Shown here piece by piece: positions 44,544 through 52,945 of a DNA stretch of 64,000 bases. Position numbers and translations under genes: made by a program. Positions within the stretch are counted from its first letter, which is position 1. Each line of letters opens with the position of its first letter. The notes beneath the pieces were generated by a model. That model saw nothing but the letters and a program-made list of their open reading frames with translations, was not told the DNA's origin and made no database searches. Source of the stretch: Mucilaginibacter pallidiroseus (GTDB taxonomy: Bacteria > Bacteroidota > Bacteroidia > Sphingobacteriales > Sphingobacteriaceae); assembly GCF_007846085.1 (NCBI RefSeq), contig NZ_VOEJ01000001.1, forward strand, positions 682,001-746,000. Reading direction: 5' to 3'.

Positions 44544-44909
44544 TCACAAAGTCCTTCTTGGCCTTTTCTTACGTTCCTCGGTACCTGGCCTAGATACCTT
44601 TTGATAAACAGGTTGTCTTTGCGGAGCAAAAGCTTTAGGTGCATAGCTTGGTTTTGCAGCGGGTTCCTCATTGATCTTAACAGTGAGCTGCTTGCCGTTC
44701 ATATCTGTGCCATCCAGAGCTTCTACCGCAGCTTCGGCTCCTTGCCGGTCATTCATTTCAATAAAGGCATAGCCTTTACAAATGCGTGTTTTCTTATCAC
44801 GAACGATCTTGATGGTACTGATGTCACCATGCGGTGCAAATAACTTGGCCAGTTCCAATTCGTCGATCTCAAGCGGGAAGCCGCCAACAAATAATTTAAC
44901 TAATTCCAT
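44544..44909 (-). CDS. RRM-type RNA-binding protein
   Basis: A 121-residue protein with one RNA recognition motif: RNP2 KLFVGGF at residues 5-11 and RNP1 KGYAFIEM near 45, followed by a basic, Pro/Ala-rich tail ending KKRPRRTL. ATG 44909 is used, because family members start immediately before RNP2. Such small RRM proteins are frequent in Bacteroidota and act as global RNA binders in Bacteroides. Here it is carried by the mobile element, convergent with the relaxase gene. Confidence 0.88.
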   Translation of the reverse strand: MELVKLFVGGFPLEIDELELAKLFAPHGDISTIKIVRDKKTRICKGYAFIEMNDRQGAEAAVEALDGTDMNGKQLTVKINEEPAAKPSYAPKAFAPQRQPVYQKVSRPGTEERKKRPRRTL

Positions 44910-45069
44910 GAGTAGACTGCAAATGTAGAGATATAGAAAAATAGATTTCTGCATTTATAGAAATGAACATTTCTGTTAATGCAGAAACTTAGAAACAGAA
45001 ATATGCATTTTTAATAAGTAAACTATGCAAGGCTGACCGCAAATAAAAAAGCCCCTTGCGGAGCTGATA

Positions 45070-45468
45070 TTATTTTAAGTTTTTTAAAAGCTCGATTTTC
45101 TCTCGCTCACTCGCTAACAACTGCTCATAGAGCTTTTTATTCTCTTCGAAAACTTCTACTAGTTTGTCAATAGGGTTAAACGTTGGTTGGAAGTTAATGG
45201 CGTTTAGGGTTGACGTATCGTGACTGGTAAAAGTATTATTAATAATATTCAATACCGCATCTTCACTAAAGTTTTTGATTGCTTCTGGAGTAACTCCTAA
45301 AGCTGCAGCAATCTTATTTAACGCTAAGTCTTCTACCTCTTCGCTTTGTTCAATTTTAGAAATAGCTTGCTGGCTGATACCGAGCAACGCAGCCAGTGCT
45401 TCCTGCTTAATACCACGTAACTCACGAATCTTGCTGATCTTTCTTCCGATGTGTAAAGTCTCTGCCAT
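45070..45468 (-). CDS. XRE family helix-turn-helix regulator
   Basis: A 132-residue regulator with a Cro/C1-type HTH at residues 5-65 (ISKIRELRGIKQEALAALLG, ISQQAISKIEQSEEV) and a C-terminal region of charged helix ending KLYEQLLASEREKIELLKNL, probably for dimer formation. It is divergent from the HEPN gene at 45609 and may control it or the element. Confidence 0.88.
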   Translation of the reverse strand: MAETLHIGRKISKIRELRGIKQEALAALLGISQQAISKIEQSEEVEDLALNKIAAALGVTPEAIKNFSEDAVLNIINNTFTSHDTSTLNAINFQPTFNPIDKLVEVFEENKKLYEQLLASEREKIELLKNLK

Positions 45469-45608
45469 GGTGTAAATGTATCAATTATTGTAAATGTACG
45501 AAACAACCGCATTATTGTAAAGTACAAATAGCTGTGGTTCGGCACGTAGGTGTTCTGCTATTTTTTTGTGTTGCCGGTCAATAAAGGCCGGTCACAATAG
45601 CATCAGTC

Positions 45609-47084
45609 ATGGACTTAAAGCAATATGATGTACAAAACTTTTATCCTAAGTATCTTGACCAGGATGAGGTCAACGAGCCTTTAAAGGTGATCAGTGATTT
45701 CTTTTCCGCTGACTGGCTACCCGGACATTTAGAAAGCTTACTGGAATGGCGTAAGCATGTGATTGAGGAGGGTTATTACACGGATGAACACAAGAAAAGT
45801 CCAGCTGGGTTGCTGTTTACGCACCAGTTAAATGCAAGGTTAGTCGAAGCAGTTTACTTAATCAGCCGAACAAAGAGAGCATTGAAGTTGGCGAATGCCG
45901 TTCATATTAACTTTGATCTACAATTACAGCAAGAAGAACAGGATTGGCTGCATTATCCTGTTCACCTATCCTCCGCCGAACGCATTAATCCCTATTTGGC
46001 TATCGGCAATTTCTTTAAGATCTATACTGTTGGTCAATACCTTGATCTTCTTTATGAGTGGCTGGAAACTGCCCTGTCCAATCATTCAGCAGATGAGTTC
46101 TTAGACACCAGCGATGTGATCTATTTTTACGAGAACATGCAAAAGCTTTACGAAGCCGCATGGGTCATCAAGCAGCGGGAGGTCGAACCAACGTTAAAGA
46201 AGAGCGTAGATGGATCTGGTGAGTTAGCATCTACGCAGGTAAAGCGGTATCCTGTAAGATTGCCATTAATGAATTTCAATTGCAGGTTTAATGAAGCAAT
46301 TACCACCGCTGAACAGCTTGGCCTAAGCCAGTTGGTAGAGATCATACTAAAGGAGATTGAGCCTGTATTAATGATTATTCACCTTGGGACACATCCTGAT
46401 CCTGACACGTTCTATCTGCTAATTATCACTAAGGAGCAAGACAAAACATCGGAACATCAACTCTTAGATAAGATCGAGAAGAAATGCGGTCATCTGATCA
46501 ATGTTTGCGCGATCGTTCATAAGTCAGACGCTTTTCTTAGGGCGCTCAAAGAAGGGAGTCGCTTTTTTATCAATGCTTTACGGAAAGACAAAATAGCTTA
46601 CCAGTCATCTAAATTGGAGTTACCCGAACTGCGGAATCCAGATGAAATACATATAAAAAACCAGGTAGAAGCTATATGGAACCGTTGGGGTAAGCAAGGT
46701 AAAGACTTTCTGGATACGTCCCTAAGCTGCTTTAATGAAGGCAATTACAATTTAGCTGTGTTCCTGATGCATCAGGCTGTAGAAAGCACTTTAAGCGCTA
46801 TCATAAGGGTCAACTTGGGTTACCGGCTCTCCATTCATAATCTGGCCAGGCAGCTAAGGATAACGTTGATCTTCACTGATGACTTGAAAAATGTATTTGA
46901 CTTTAGTGTAATTGAGGATGTACAGCTTTTTGAGCTTTTACAAACGGCCTATTCCGCAGCAAGGTATAAAGACGACTTTTACGTTGATAAAGATATAGTG
47001 AAGGCGTTATCAGACAAAGTGTGCAAGCTGTTCATAACTGCTGAAGGAATGTATCACCAGATAAAAGAGCAAATGATAGATTAG
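45609..47084 (+). CDS. HEPN domain protein with a central nucleotidyltransferase-like region
   Basis: A 491-residue protein. The first 230 residues are helical and unassigned. Residues ~245-300 (IEPVLMIIHLGTHPDPDTFYLLIITK) resemble the strand pattern of a minimal nucleotidyltransferase but lack a plain GSxxxG/DxD. Residues ~375-490 are a HEPN domain (NLAVFLMHQAVESTLSAII, LSIHNLARQL, AYSAARYKDDFYVDKD). I see no canonical RxxxxH ribonuclease motif after the Arg, so the HEPN part may not be an RNase. HEPN proteins are common in toxin and defence loci and in Bacteroidota conjugative elements. Divergent from an XRE regulator. Confidence 0.75.
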   Translation: MDLKQYDVQNFYPKYLDQDEVNEPLKVISDFFSADWLPGHLESLLEWRKHVIEEGYYTDEHKKSPAGLLFTHQLNARLVEAVYLISRTKRALKLANAVHINFDLQLQQEEQDWLHYPVHLSSAERINPYLAIGNFFKIYTVGQYLDLLYEWLETALSNHSADEFLDTSDVIYFYENMQKLYEAAWVIKQREVEPTLKKSVDGSGELASTQVKRYPVRLPLMNFNCRFNEAITTAEQLGLSQLVEIILKEIEPVLMIIHLGTHPDPDTFYLLIITKEQDKTSEHQLLDKIEKKCGHLINVCAIVHKSDAFLRALKEGSRFFINALRKDKIAYQSSKLELPELRNPDEIHIKNQVEAIWNRWGKQGKDFLDTSLSCFNEGNYNLAVFLMHQAVESTLSAIIRVNLGYRLSIHNLARQLRITLIFTDDLKNVFDFSVIEDVQLFELLQTAYSAARYKDDFYVDKDIVKALSDKVCKLFITAEGMYHQIKEQMID

Positions 47085-47089
47085 CCCTT

Positions 47090-47338
47090 GCAGAAAGGCA
47101 GACCGTTGCATTTCACCACACGCTATCGCTCCGGGTTCCACTACACCGACAGCCTTTCTGCCGCACAGTCAATACTATGGCTCGCTATCTCTCACCATAG
47201 ACTTGCCTTTTCCCCCACAAAGTAATTGACCCCTGTACCGCCATCACAAAATTAGCGCCGCAGGAAAACTGTCAAGGGTGTATGAACGCTGCACTTAATG
47301 GCTTTCATTGGCAGCAGCGCCCTTGACAGTCTTCCTGC
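47090..47338. repeat. Intergenic cluster of long inverted repeats
   Basis: The 418-bp gap 47085-47502 contains no gene but has GCAGAAAGGC/GCCTTTCTGC (47090-47099 and 47152-47161), CTATGG/CCATAG near 47176-47200, and a 19-bp inverted repeat with one mismatch (47260-47278 and 47320-47338, loop 41 nt). It looks like a structured RNA, a transfer-related site or a remnant of a conjugative-element border. Confidence 0.6.
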
Positions 47339-47502
47339 TTACTGCTGCCGGTTGTTTAAGCGATACAATGGGATGGAGTGTTTGATATTAATTTTAAATA
47401 GTAGAATTTCTTCCAAGTCGCTCATAGAATTATCTCAGTGAATAAAATTTGCGAGTTCAAAAATTAAGGGTAGGATGCCTCCATAAATCTCTTATTCGAA
47501 CT

Positions 47503-49170
47503 TTAAGCTTTGTCGGGGTCCCAATAATGTTTAGCAAATGCCACTATGTACGATTGTCTAAGCGATATTTGCTCCTTTCCCCAAGAGCCCTTAAAGTCTT
47601 CTAATAACTGGCGTGAGATAAGAGTTGAATATGTAGAGCGATTACCAGGTAGATTATTGCTGTCACTTGCGTTACGTCCTCTAGTTGATAAAACTAGATT
47701 TCCAATATTATTTAAGTATTTATCTTTAAACTCTTGTTCATACTCAATCTCGTATGGATTTCGAGGCATCCAATGATCAAGCGTGTTCTCTAGTTTGGGA
47801 GTGCCATATAAATTCTTAAATTCGGGAAATAGCATGTAAGGTTCACGAACACCATCTCTCAACGAATTTTCGTATTTCCAAAGTAAATATCTTGTAAGCC
47901 CCGTGTAGTGATTATCACCATCTAACCTTCTGTTAAAATCAGCCTCAAAGCTCCAATACGGTTGGAAACCAAACTTTGCATGATTCCACAACTGTTTTAT
48001 TAATTCTCTGATGTCGTTGCCTTGATAACGATTCGCGATTGTTGGAAGCGAATTAGTATAATAACTTCCTGTTGTGTATTTTAATCGAAATAGTATTATC
48101 TCAATTAAGCGCAATACCTTCTCCATTTGCGGATCATTCTCATGATAATGAAAAAGCTTAAGTAATAGTGGAAAGCAACTCGCTTGATCAAGGAATAGAA
48201 TATCTCCTACAAAGCTATAGGTTTTTCTTTTGGCTTGTATAGAAATAGCAAACTCGAAAGAGCGCTTTAATTCAACAACAAAATTTTTTATCCATTTTTG
48301 AATTGCTTCTGATTTAAGCTTCGAAATCGAGTTTTTTATTCTGTCAATCGCTGTATCTCCGTAAGGTAGAAAAGCAGTTGTATGATAGCCGAGTACTTGA
48401 TCCTCAGTTGCAATCTTTATTTTTTCTATTGCACGATAGACATGCTCGAATTCTTTCTCAATGAATCCAATAGTTTCATTTGGATCTGTGTCCGTATTCT
48501 TACAACTTAGAAAAATTTGCAACATTAAGAAAGCCTTCAGTTTTTCTAAATTGGTTAAGCCTTTACCTCTGTCATTCTGGAATGTGAATATTTGTGTAGC
48601 TTCTGCTTTATCGTTAACAATATCAGTTGTAATTTTAGCATTCTCAATAAGTTCTTTCCATTTTATTACTTCATGCAGCGGTGATATACTTATCTGTTCA
48701 GAAAAGTAATCAAAAGCCTCTTTTATCCTTTGGCGTGATCTAGTATCAACTTTATCTTGCCTATTTTCTATAACTAGGTTAATAAAGAAATTGTTATCGT
48801 AAGCGACTGTATGAAATTTTTGTTGATCATCACTACTTATTAGATATTCCTGCCTTAGATTAAATGAATCACGTTGATGTTCTGAAAGCTTTGACAACAC
48901 CTGATAAATAGCACTCAAAAAGATAATTGCTGTTGTCATGCGTTGCTGACCATCAATAACCCAAAATTTATTTGGCTTTACCTCATCTCTTTCAAAAAGA
49001 AAATGACCATAATGATATTGTTCGACACTATCTGGGTGATCTTTAAGGTCAGATAAAAATTGGGCAACCTGCCTTTCCTTTTCCCATGAATATGCACGTT
49101 GATACGTTGGGACAGCGAATGTATGTTTTCGGGGGCTAAAAATATTATTAATTGTGGTACGGTATTCCAT
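47503..49170 (-). CDS. DUF262/DUF1524 protein (GmrSD-like type IV restriction family)
   Basis: A 555-residue single-chain protein of the GmrSD type, whose characterised members cut modified phage DNA. The ParB/Srx-like DUF262 domain starts FAVPTYQRAYSW and has FWVIDGQQRMTTA near residue 75. The C-terminal DUF1524 HNH-like nuclease shows LENTLDHWMPRNPYE near 455 and LNNIGNLVLSTRGRN with GNRSTYSTL near 490-510. The His of LDHWMP is the probable catalytic base. Start at ATG 49170; the longer frame would use TTG. It lies beside the AbiC-like gene on the same strand. Confidence 0.87.
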   Translation of the reverse strand: MEYRTTINNIFSPRKHTFAVPTYQRAYSWEKERQVAQFLSDLKDHPDSVEQYHYGHFLFERDEVKPNKFWVIDGQQRMTTAIIFLSAIYQVLSKLSEHQRDSFNLRQEYLISSDDQQKFHTVAYDNNFFINLVIENRQDKVDTRSRQRIKEAFDYFSEQISISPLHEVIKWKELIENAKITTDIVNDKAEATQIFTFQNDRGKGLTNLEKLKAFLMLQIFLSCKNTDTDPNETIGFIEKEFEHVYRAIEKIKIATEDQVLGYHTTAFLPYGDTAIDRIKNSISKLKSEAIQKWIKNFVVELKRSFEFAISIQAKRKTYSFVGDILFLDQASCFPLLLKLFHYHENDPQMEKVLRLIEIILFRLKYTTGSYYTNSLPTIANRYQGNDIRELIKQLWNHAKFGFQPYWSFEADFNRRLDGDNHYTGLTRYLLWKYENSLRDGVREPYMLFPEFKNLYGTPKLENTLDHWMPRNPYEIEYEQEFKDKYLNNIGNLVLSTRGRNASDSNNLPGNRSTYSTLISRQLLEDFKGSWGKEQISLRQSYIVAFAKHYWDPDKA

Positions 49171-49282
49171 TGCTATATGCAAGGTTAATTTAATATTGAT
49201 GTGATAATAATAAAAACGACTAATCCACTAAAATTGGCTACTGATCGTGTAAGCAATTAATATGTCTCTTACTAGGTGAGAT

Positions 49283-50659
49283 TTATTTAACACTCATAAA
49301 ACCTTCATAGTCAATGCTTGGATAAAAGTGTGATAATTTAAACCCTTTTATAGCCTCATCGTTAGGGATATTTTTTATAAGTGCATAGTCAGTTACCAGT
49401 TGTTGTCTTCTTTCAACCGCCATTCCTGTCTTTTTTTCCTCCAATTCCCATACACGACCTAATTGGGACAGACTATTTAAAAAGAAGATGATTTGTTCAT
49501 CTGTGGAAAGCTGTCCTCTCAAATGGCGGATATAATTTCGCTGATCAATGCCAGAAATATCGGGCTGGTCATTGATAAACGATACTGTTTGATATAGATG
49601 TCTAAAGTAATGTCCCAACCTGAATTGATGTCCGCCATAGTACTTGTCATAATCATCCGGGTAAAAAGTAGCTTTACTTTGGATATTGACATCTTTTTCA
49701 CTAGTCACTTTAACTTTCTTATTTGTAGATGTTAGATTTCGCTTTAACAAAATTTCTTCAAATCGCTGGCGTTTATTAGTTAAACTGTTGATAGCCCACC
49801 AATTCACATAAAAGTCTGATTCTACCTTGGGTTTTAGAGCCGCATACTTGAGAACATCTACTAAAAAGAGTTCTTTGTATTTATTTTTAGTTAGATTTAA
49901 GATGGTTTCCCGACCCTCGATTCCTACCCCAAAAAAGATCATTAAATATAAAATATCAGCTTTGGCTAGTATAAGAAGGTCGATATTTCGATCTACCACC
50001 GTAGAATTTTTTATCAAGCGAAGTCGGTATGTATCCTCATAAACATCAGTGATTTTTTTATCAATAAAAAAATGTTCGATTTCGTCTTGAAGCTCTTTAA
50101 ACTGTGTTTTGAAGACTTGGAAAATCTTTCTTTGAGTGACACGGTCTTTTATTGGTTCAGGCATCGGTAGGTCTCTATTAACAACCTTTTTTCTGTAATA
50201 GTAAGTGAAAGATAATTCGGCTACATTATCACGATGAAGGCCTATTAGTTCAAAGAAGCGTCCCTCAATTTTCTCATGAGCAAAAGCATCCCTTTGAACA
50301 GCATTCGATTCTCGTTGTTTAGAGAAGGACAGAAACAGATAAATGAAGCCAGCTGCGGCGGCGAAGAATCCACCTATACCATTGGTGAAATCTCCCTTTG
50401 TACCCTGTATCGCCCAATAATTTTTATCAGATTCTTCATTATCAGTGGATTTATCCTGTTTAAATGTACTGGAATCTTTAAATGGTGCCCCTTTTGTTGG
50501 CACATGTAATTGCACTTTTTGTTTCAAAGGAGATGAGCAATAAACAAAAACGATCCAAATAATTCCCCAAGCCAACATTAGAGATGCAATTGATTGAAGA
50601 AAGACCTCCCAACCTCTACTGATAAAGGTTCTAGTTTGCGAGATTTGATCAGAATTCAT
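49283..50659 (-). CDS. Putative phage abortive infection protein (putAbiC type)
   Basis: A 458-residue membrane protein. Two hydrophobic segments lie at about 19-41 and 92-110, the second followed by a cytoplasmic domain that begins with EGRFFELIGLHRDNVAEL, the recognised part of the putAbiC family (FFELL.LH..NV pattern). The rest is helical with few landmarks; RNYIRHLRGQLSTDEQIIFF near residue 385 is a conserved-looking block. The family was named from lactococcal AbiC; the killing mechanism is not known. ATG 50659 is used since the longer frame starts with TTG. Confidence 0.78.
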   Translation of the reverse strand: MNSDQISQTRTFISRGWEVFLQSIASLMLAWGIIWIVFVYCSSPLKQKVQLHVPTKGAPFKDSSTFKQDKSTDNEESDKNYWAIQGTKGDFTNGIGGFFAAAAGFIYLFLSFSKQRESNAVQRDAFAHEKIEGRFFELIGLHRDNVAELSFTYYYRKKVVNRDLPMPEPIKDRVTQRKIFQVFKTQFKELQDEIEHFFIDKKITDVYEDTYRLRLIKNSTVVDRNIDLLILAKADILYLMIFFGVGIEGRETILNLTKNKYKELFLVDVLKYAALKPKVESDFYVNWWAINSLTNKRQRFEEILLKRNLTSTNKKVKVTSEKDVNIQSKATFYPDDYDKYYGGHQFRLGHYFRHLYQTVSFINDQPDISGIDQRNYIRHLRGQLSTDEQIIFFLNSLSQLGRVWELEEKKTGMAVERRQQLVTDYALIKNIPNDEAIKGFKLSHFYPSIDYEGFMSVK

Positions 50660-50762
50660 TTTTAAAAAAGGTTTAGAAACAATTGGCAAGATAACGATTT
50701 TATCAAAATCCAATTCGCTTTCTATTCTTTGCAGCCCATTGTTGGGATTCGATTTTGTGCCA

Positions 50763-51237
50763 TTATTTGTCCAAATAGCAAAGGACTATCTCCATGTTTT
50801 TCCCATAATTAAAAAGTTCGCTCCTGATCTTTTCGATTTCCAAACGTATCTCTGTGGTATCAGTTAAAATTATCTGACATGCACAAAAATTCGCATGATA
50901 CGTATACTACCTGGATGGCGGTGGAACTATTTAACACATTTGAAAGCATGCATATACCCAGCTCTGTAAAGGCCATAAGGCATAATTAATATTTTGCCCC
51001 TGTTTCAAGGTGCCAATTTGGCTCCTTGAAATCTGATACTCTGCAGGGATAATTGGAACATATAATCCGCCACTGGGAATCGCTCAATATTCCTTCTTAC
51101 CTGGCGCTTAAGGTGCTTGGTTTCCACTTTGTATAGCTCTGCAAAATCCTGATCCAGTCTTCTTTTTGACCCAAACGAAACATATTTTACTTGGAGTAAT
51201 TTCGTCCGTTATTTTTGCTTCGTTTGCATGATGTTCA
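50763..51237 (-). pseudogene. Decayed ORF6N domain gene
   Basis: Several minus-strand frames together match an ORF6N protein. In order: EAKITDEITPSKICF, then RRLDQDFAELYKVETKHL plus KRQVRRNIERFP (the classic core), FQLSLQS, an FTELGICMLSNVLNSST piece, and a final IRLEIEKIRSELFNYGKNME. At least three frame changes and stops interrupt it, so no full product can be made. ORF6N proteins occur in phages and mobile elements. This explains most of the gap between the AbiC-like and integrase genes. Confidence 0.75.
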
Positions 51238-51310
51238 ATAAAGGTTATCACTAATTGTGAAAACAATAAGATAGTTATAATATATACTGGAAAGACCGTC
51301 GATTAAATCT

Positions 51311-51341
51311 GCTTTAAGGTCACAATTTGTGACCTTAAAGC
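51311..51341. terminator. Strong hairpin downstream of the integrase gene
   Basis: A 14-bp perfect inverted repeat (GCTTTAAGGTCACA and complement) with a 3-nt loop, 61 bp after the integrase stop. Either a terminator or a binding site; there is no long T run. Confidence 0.5.
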
Positions 51342-51401
51342 CCATCAGGAACGATTAGCTGAAATCGATCATTCCCTTTTAAAGTTTTGTTCAACAAACA
51401 T

Positions 51402-52637
51402 TTAAGCAACAGACAGTCCTTTGAGCTTTCCTTTCAACGCTGCCATATCCTCGCTCACTTTTCTTTCGATAACCTTCGCGTAGACTTGTGTCGAACGCAT
51501 CGACGTATGACCAAGAAGCTTGCTCACCGTTTCTATTGGCACTCCGTTCACAAGTGTTACAGTGGTGGCGAAGGTATGCCTTGCCATATGGAAGGTGAGG
51601 ACTTTATTTATCCCACATAGTTCAGCAAGTTCCTTGAGGTAGCTATTCATTTTTTGGTTGGATAATCTGGGAAAGATCGTTCCGTTCGCAGCTGCTCTTA
51701 CGTTTCCTTTGTACTTATTCAATAACCTTTCCGGTTCATTGAGTACCGGAACATTGACCGGTATAGTGGTTTTCTGACGACAGGTCTTGATCCATAGACC
51801 GCCGTCCTGACCTTTGACCAAGTTGCCTGGCGTAAGCTCCATCACATCAACAAAAGCAAGCCCGGTATAACAAGCAAATACGAATATGTCTCTAACGACG
51901 CTCAGCCTGGGTAGTAGCAGATGTTTTTGTTCTAGTGCAGCCAGCTCGTCAGACGTTAAAAAATCTTTCTCCACGCGATCAAATTTCAATTGATACTTTT
52001 CAAACGGATCACGGTATAACCACTCGATCCGGCAAGCTAAATTGATCATCTTTTTAAATCGCTCGAGATGTTTCATAATGCCGTTGGTCGTTAGTGGCTT
52101 CTGGTGGTCAAGTGGCTGATGGTTGCGCAGAAATACCTCAAAGTCTTGGATGAACTTGTAATTAAGCTCTGATAGAAAAAATGATCTTCTCTTTAACTTA
52201 TTGCTTACAAACTCCCGCAAATACTTTTGGGTAGTATAATAATTTTTCATGGTCGCTGGTGCAAGTATCCCTTTGGAGGTTTCATTATGATACTCGGCAA
52301 CTTCTTCCAGGGTATGTTCGTCGTCACCGCTTTTAAGAAAAGCGTTCTTAACCGCATCGGCACTGATCACACGCCGTTTGAGTTGTAACTCGCGGTAACA
52401 TTCTCCCAATACCTGCCTTACCTCTTCCAGGTAAATGTTGAGTTCCCTGCCTTCAGCGGTCGTAGTCTTACCCATACCTTTCCGAACGTCCCAGCACCTT
52501 GTCGCAACGCTCTGTTTGAGTGCCAGCATGGCTTTCTCTCCATTGACCTTGATTGCCGCATAGACCGGCGCTTTTCCCTCTTTTCCTTTTTCTGTCCTCA
52601 AATTGAAGTGGACACTGAATGTGTTGATCGTTTTCAT
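51402..52637 (-). CDS. Tyrosine site-specific recombinase (element integrase)
   Basis: A 411-residue integrase that should insert and excise the element at tRNA-Pro. The N-terminal arm-binding domain starts FSVHFNLRTEKGKEGKAPVYA, the SAM-like core-binding domain covers about 110-210, and the catalytic domain has HMARHTFATTV (HxxRH) and LLGHTSMRSTQVYAKV with the nucleophilic Tyr. The first catalytic Arg position (CYTGLAFVDVMEL) is occupied by Ala, a variation known from Bacteroidota CTnDOT-type integrases. It lies about 300 bp from the tRNA, pointing away from it, as usual. Confidence 0.93.
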   Translation of the reverse strand: MKTINTFSVHFNLRTEKGKEGKAPVYAAIKVNGEKAMLALKQSVATRCWDVRKGMGKTTTAEGRELNIYLEEVRQVLGECYRELQLKRRVISADAVKNAFLKSGDDEHTLEEVAEYHNETSKGILAPATMKNYYTTQKYLREFVSNKLKRRSFFLSELNYKFIQDFEVFLRNHQPLDHQKPLTTNGIMKHLERFKKMINLACRIEWLYRDPFEKYQLKFDRVEKDFLTSDELAALEQKHLLLPRLSVVRDIFVFACYTGLAFVDVMELTPGNLVKGQDGGLWIKTCRQKTTIPVNVPVLNEPERLLNKYKGNVRAAANGTIFPRLSNQKMNSYLKELAELCGINKVLTFHMARHTFATTVTLVNGVPIETVSKLLGHTSMRSTQVYAKVIERKVSEDMAALKGKLKGLSVA

Positions 52638-52808
52638 AACATTGATCTAATTAAACCATTTGCATTTATTAGGTATTAAATCATACCAAATGGCATCAAA
52701 AGATCAGCTCAAATCAGCGCAAAACAACGCAAGTTCGTTGCCTTGTAACGTATTGTTATACAGTGATTTAAACCACTTTTGAATACCTCAAAAGTATGAA
52801 ACGAAAAG

Positions 52809-52824
52809 AGGTGTTCAGTTAGGT
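52809..52824 (+). repeat. Right sub-terminal repeat (candidate recombinase arm site)
   Basis: AGGTGTTCAGTTAGGT, one base different from 30866-30881 and in the same orientation, 107 bp inside attR. Confidence 0.5.
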
Positions 52825-52875
52825 GACGGATAACTTGCGATGATTTGATATCATTTGCGTTGGCAGGAAAACAAA

Positions 52876-52906
52876 AAAGCCTGTAAATCAATGATTTACA
52901 GGCTTT
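52876..52906 (-). terminator. Element-borne terminator for tRNA-Pro
   Basis: On the minus strand, AAAGCCTGTAAATCA pairs with its complement (15 bp around one base) and six T's follow. It lies 26 bp beyond the tRNA 3' end, inside the element. Confidence 0.85.
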
Positions 52907-52930
52907 CCATATCGTTTGATATGTGGTATC

Positions 52931-52945
52931 GTCGGGATGGCAGGA
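52931..52945 (+). repeat. attR of the integrated element (tRNA-Pro 3' end)
   Basis: Identical to 30792-30806; it covers the discriminator base and the last 13 bases of the tRNA, so the gene stays intact. Confidence 0.85.

Larger units (their letters stand above)
30792..52945. mobile_element. Integrative mobilizable element carrying defence genes, in tRNA-Pro
   Basis: A 22.15-kb element bounded by a perfect 15-bp direct repeat (GTCGGGATGGCAGGA) at 30792-30806 and 52931-52945; the right copy is the 3' end of a tRNA-Pro gene. It carries a tyrosine recombinase next to attR, an excisionase-like HTH protein, MobC and a relaxase, but no type IV secretion or coupling genes, so it should depend on a helper conjugative element. 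The cargo consists of restriction-modification, CBASS, a nuclease-helicase, HEPN, GmrSD-like and AbiC-like genes. A 16-bp near-repeat just inside each end supports the borders. Confidence 0.88.
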
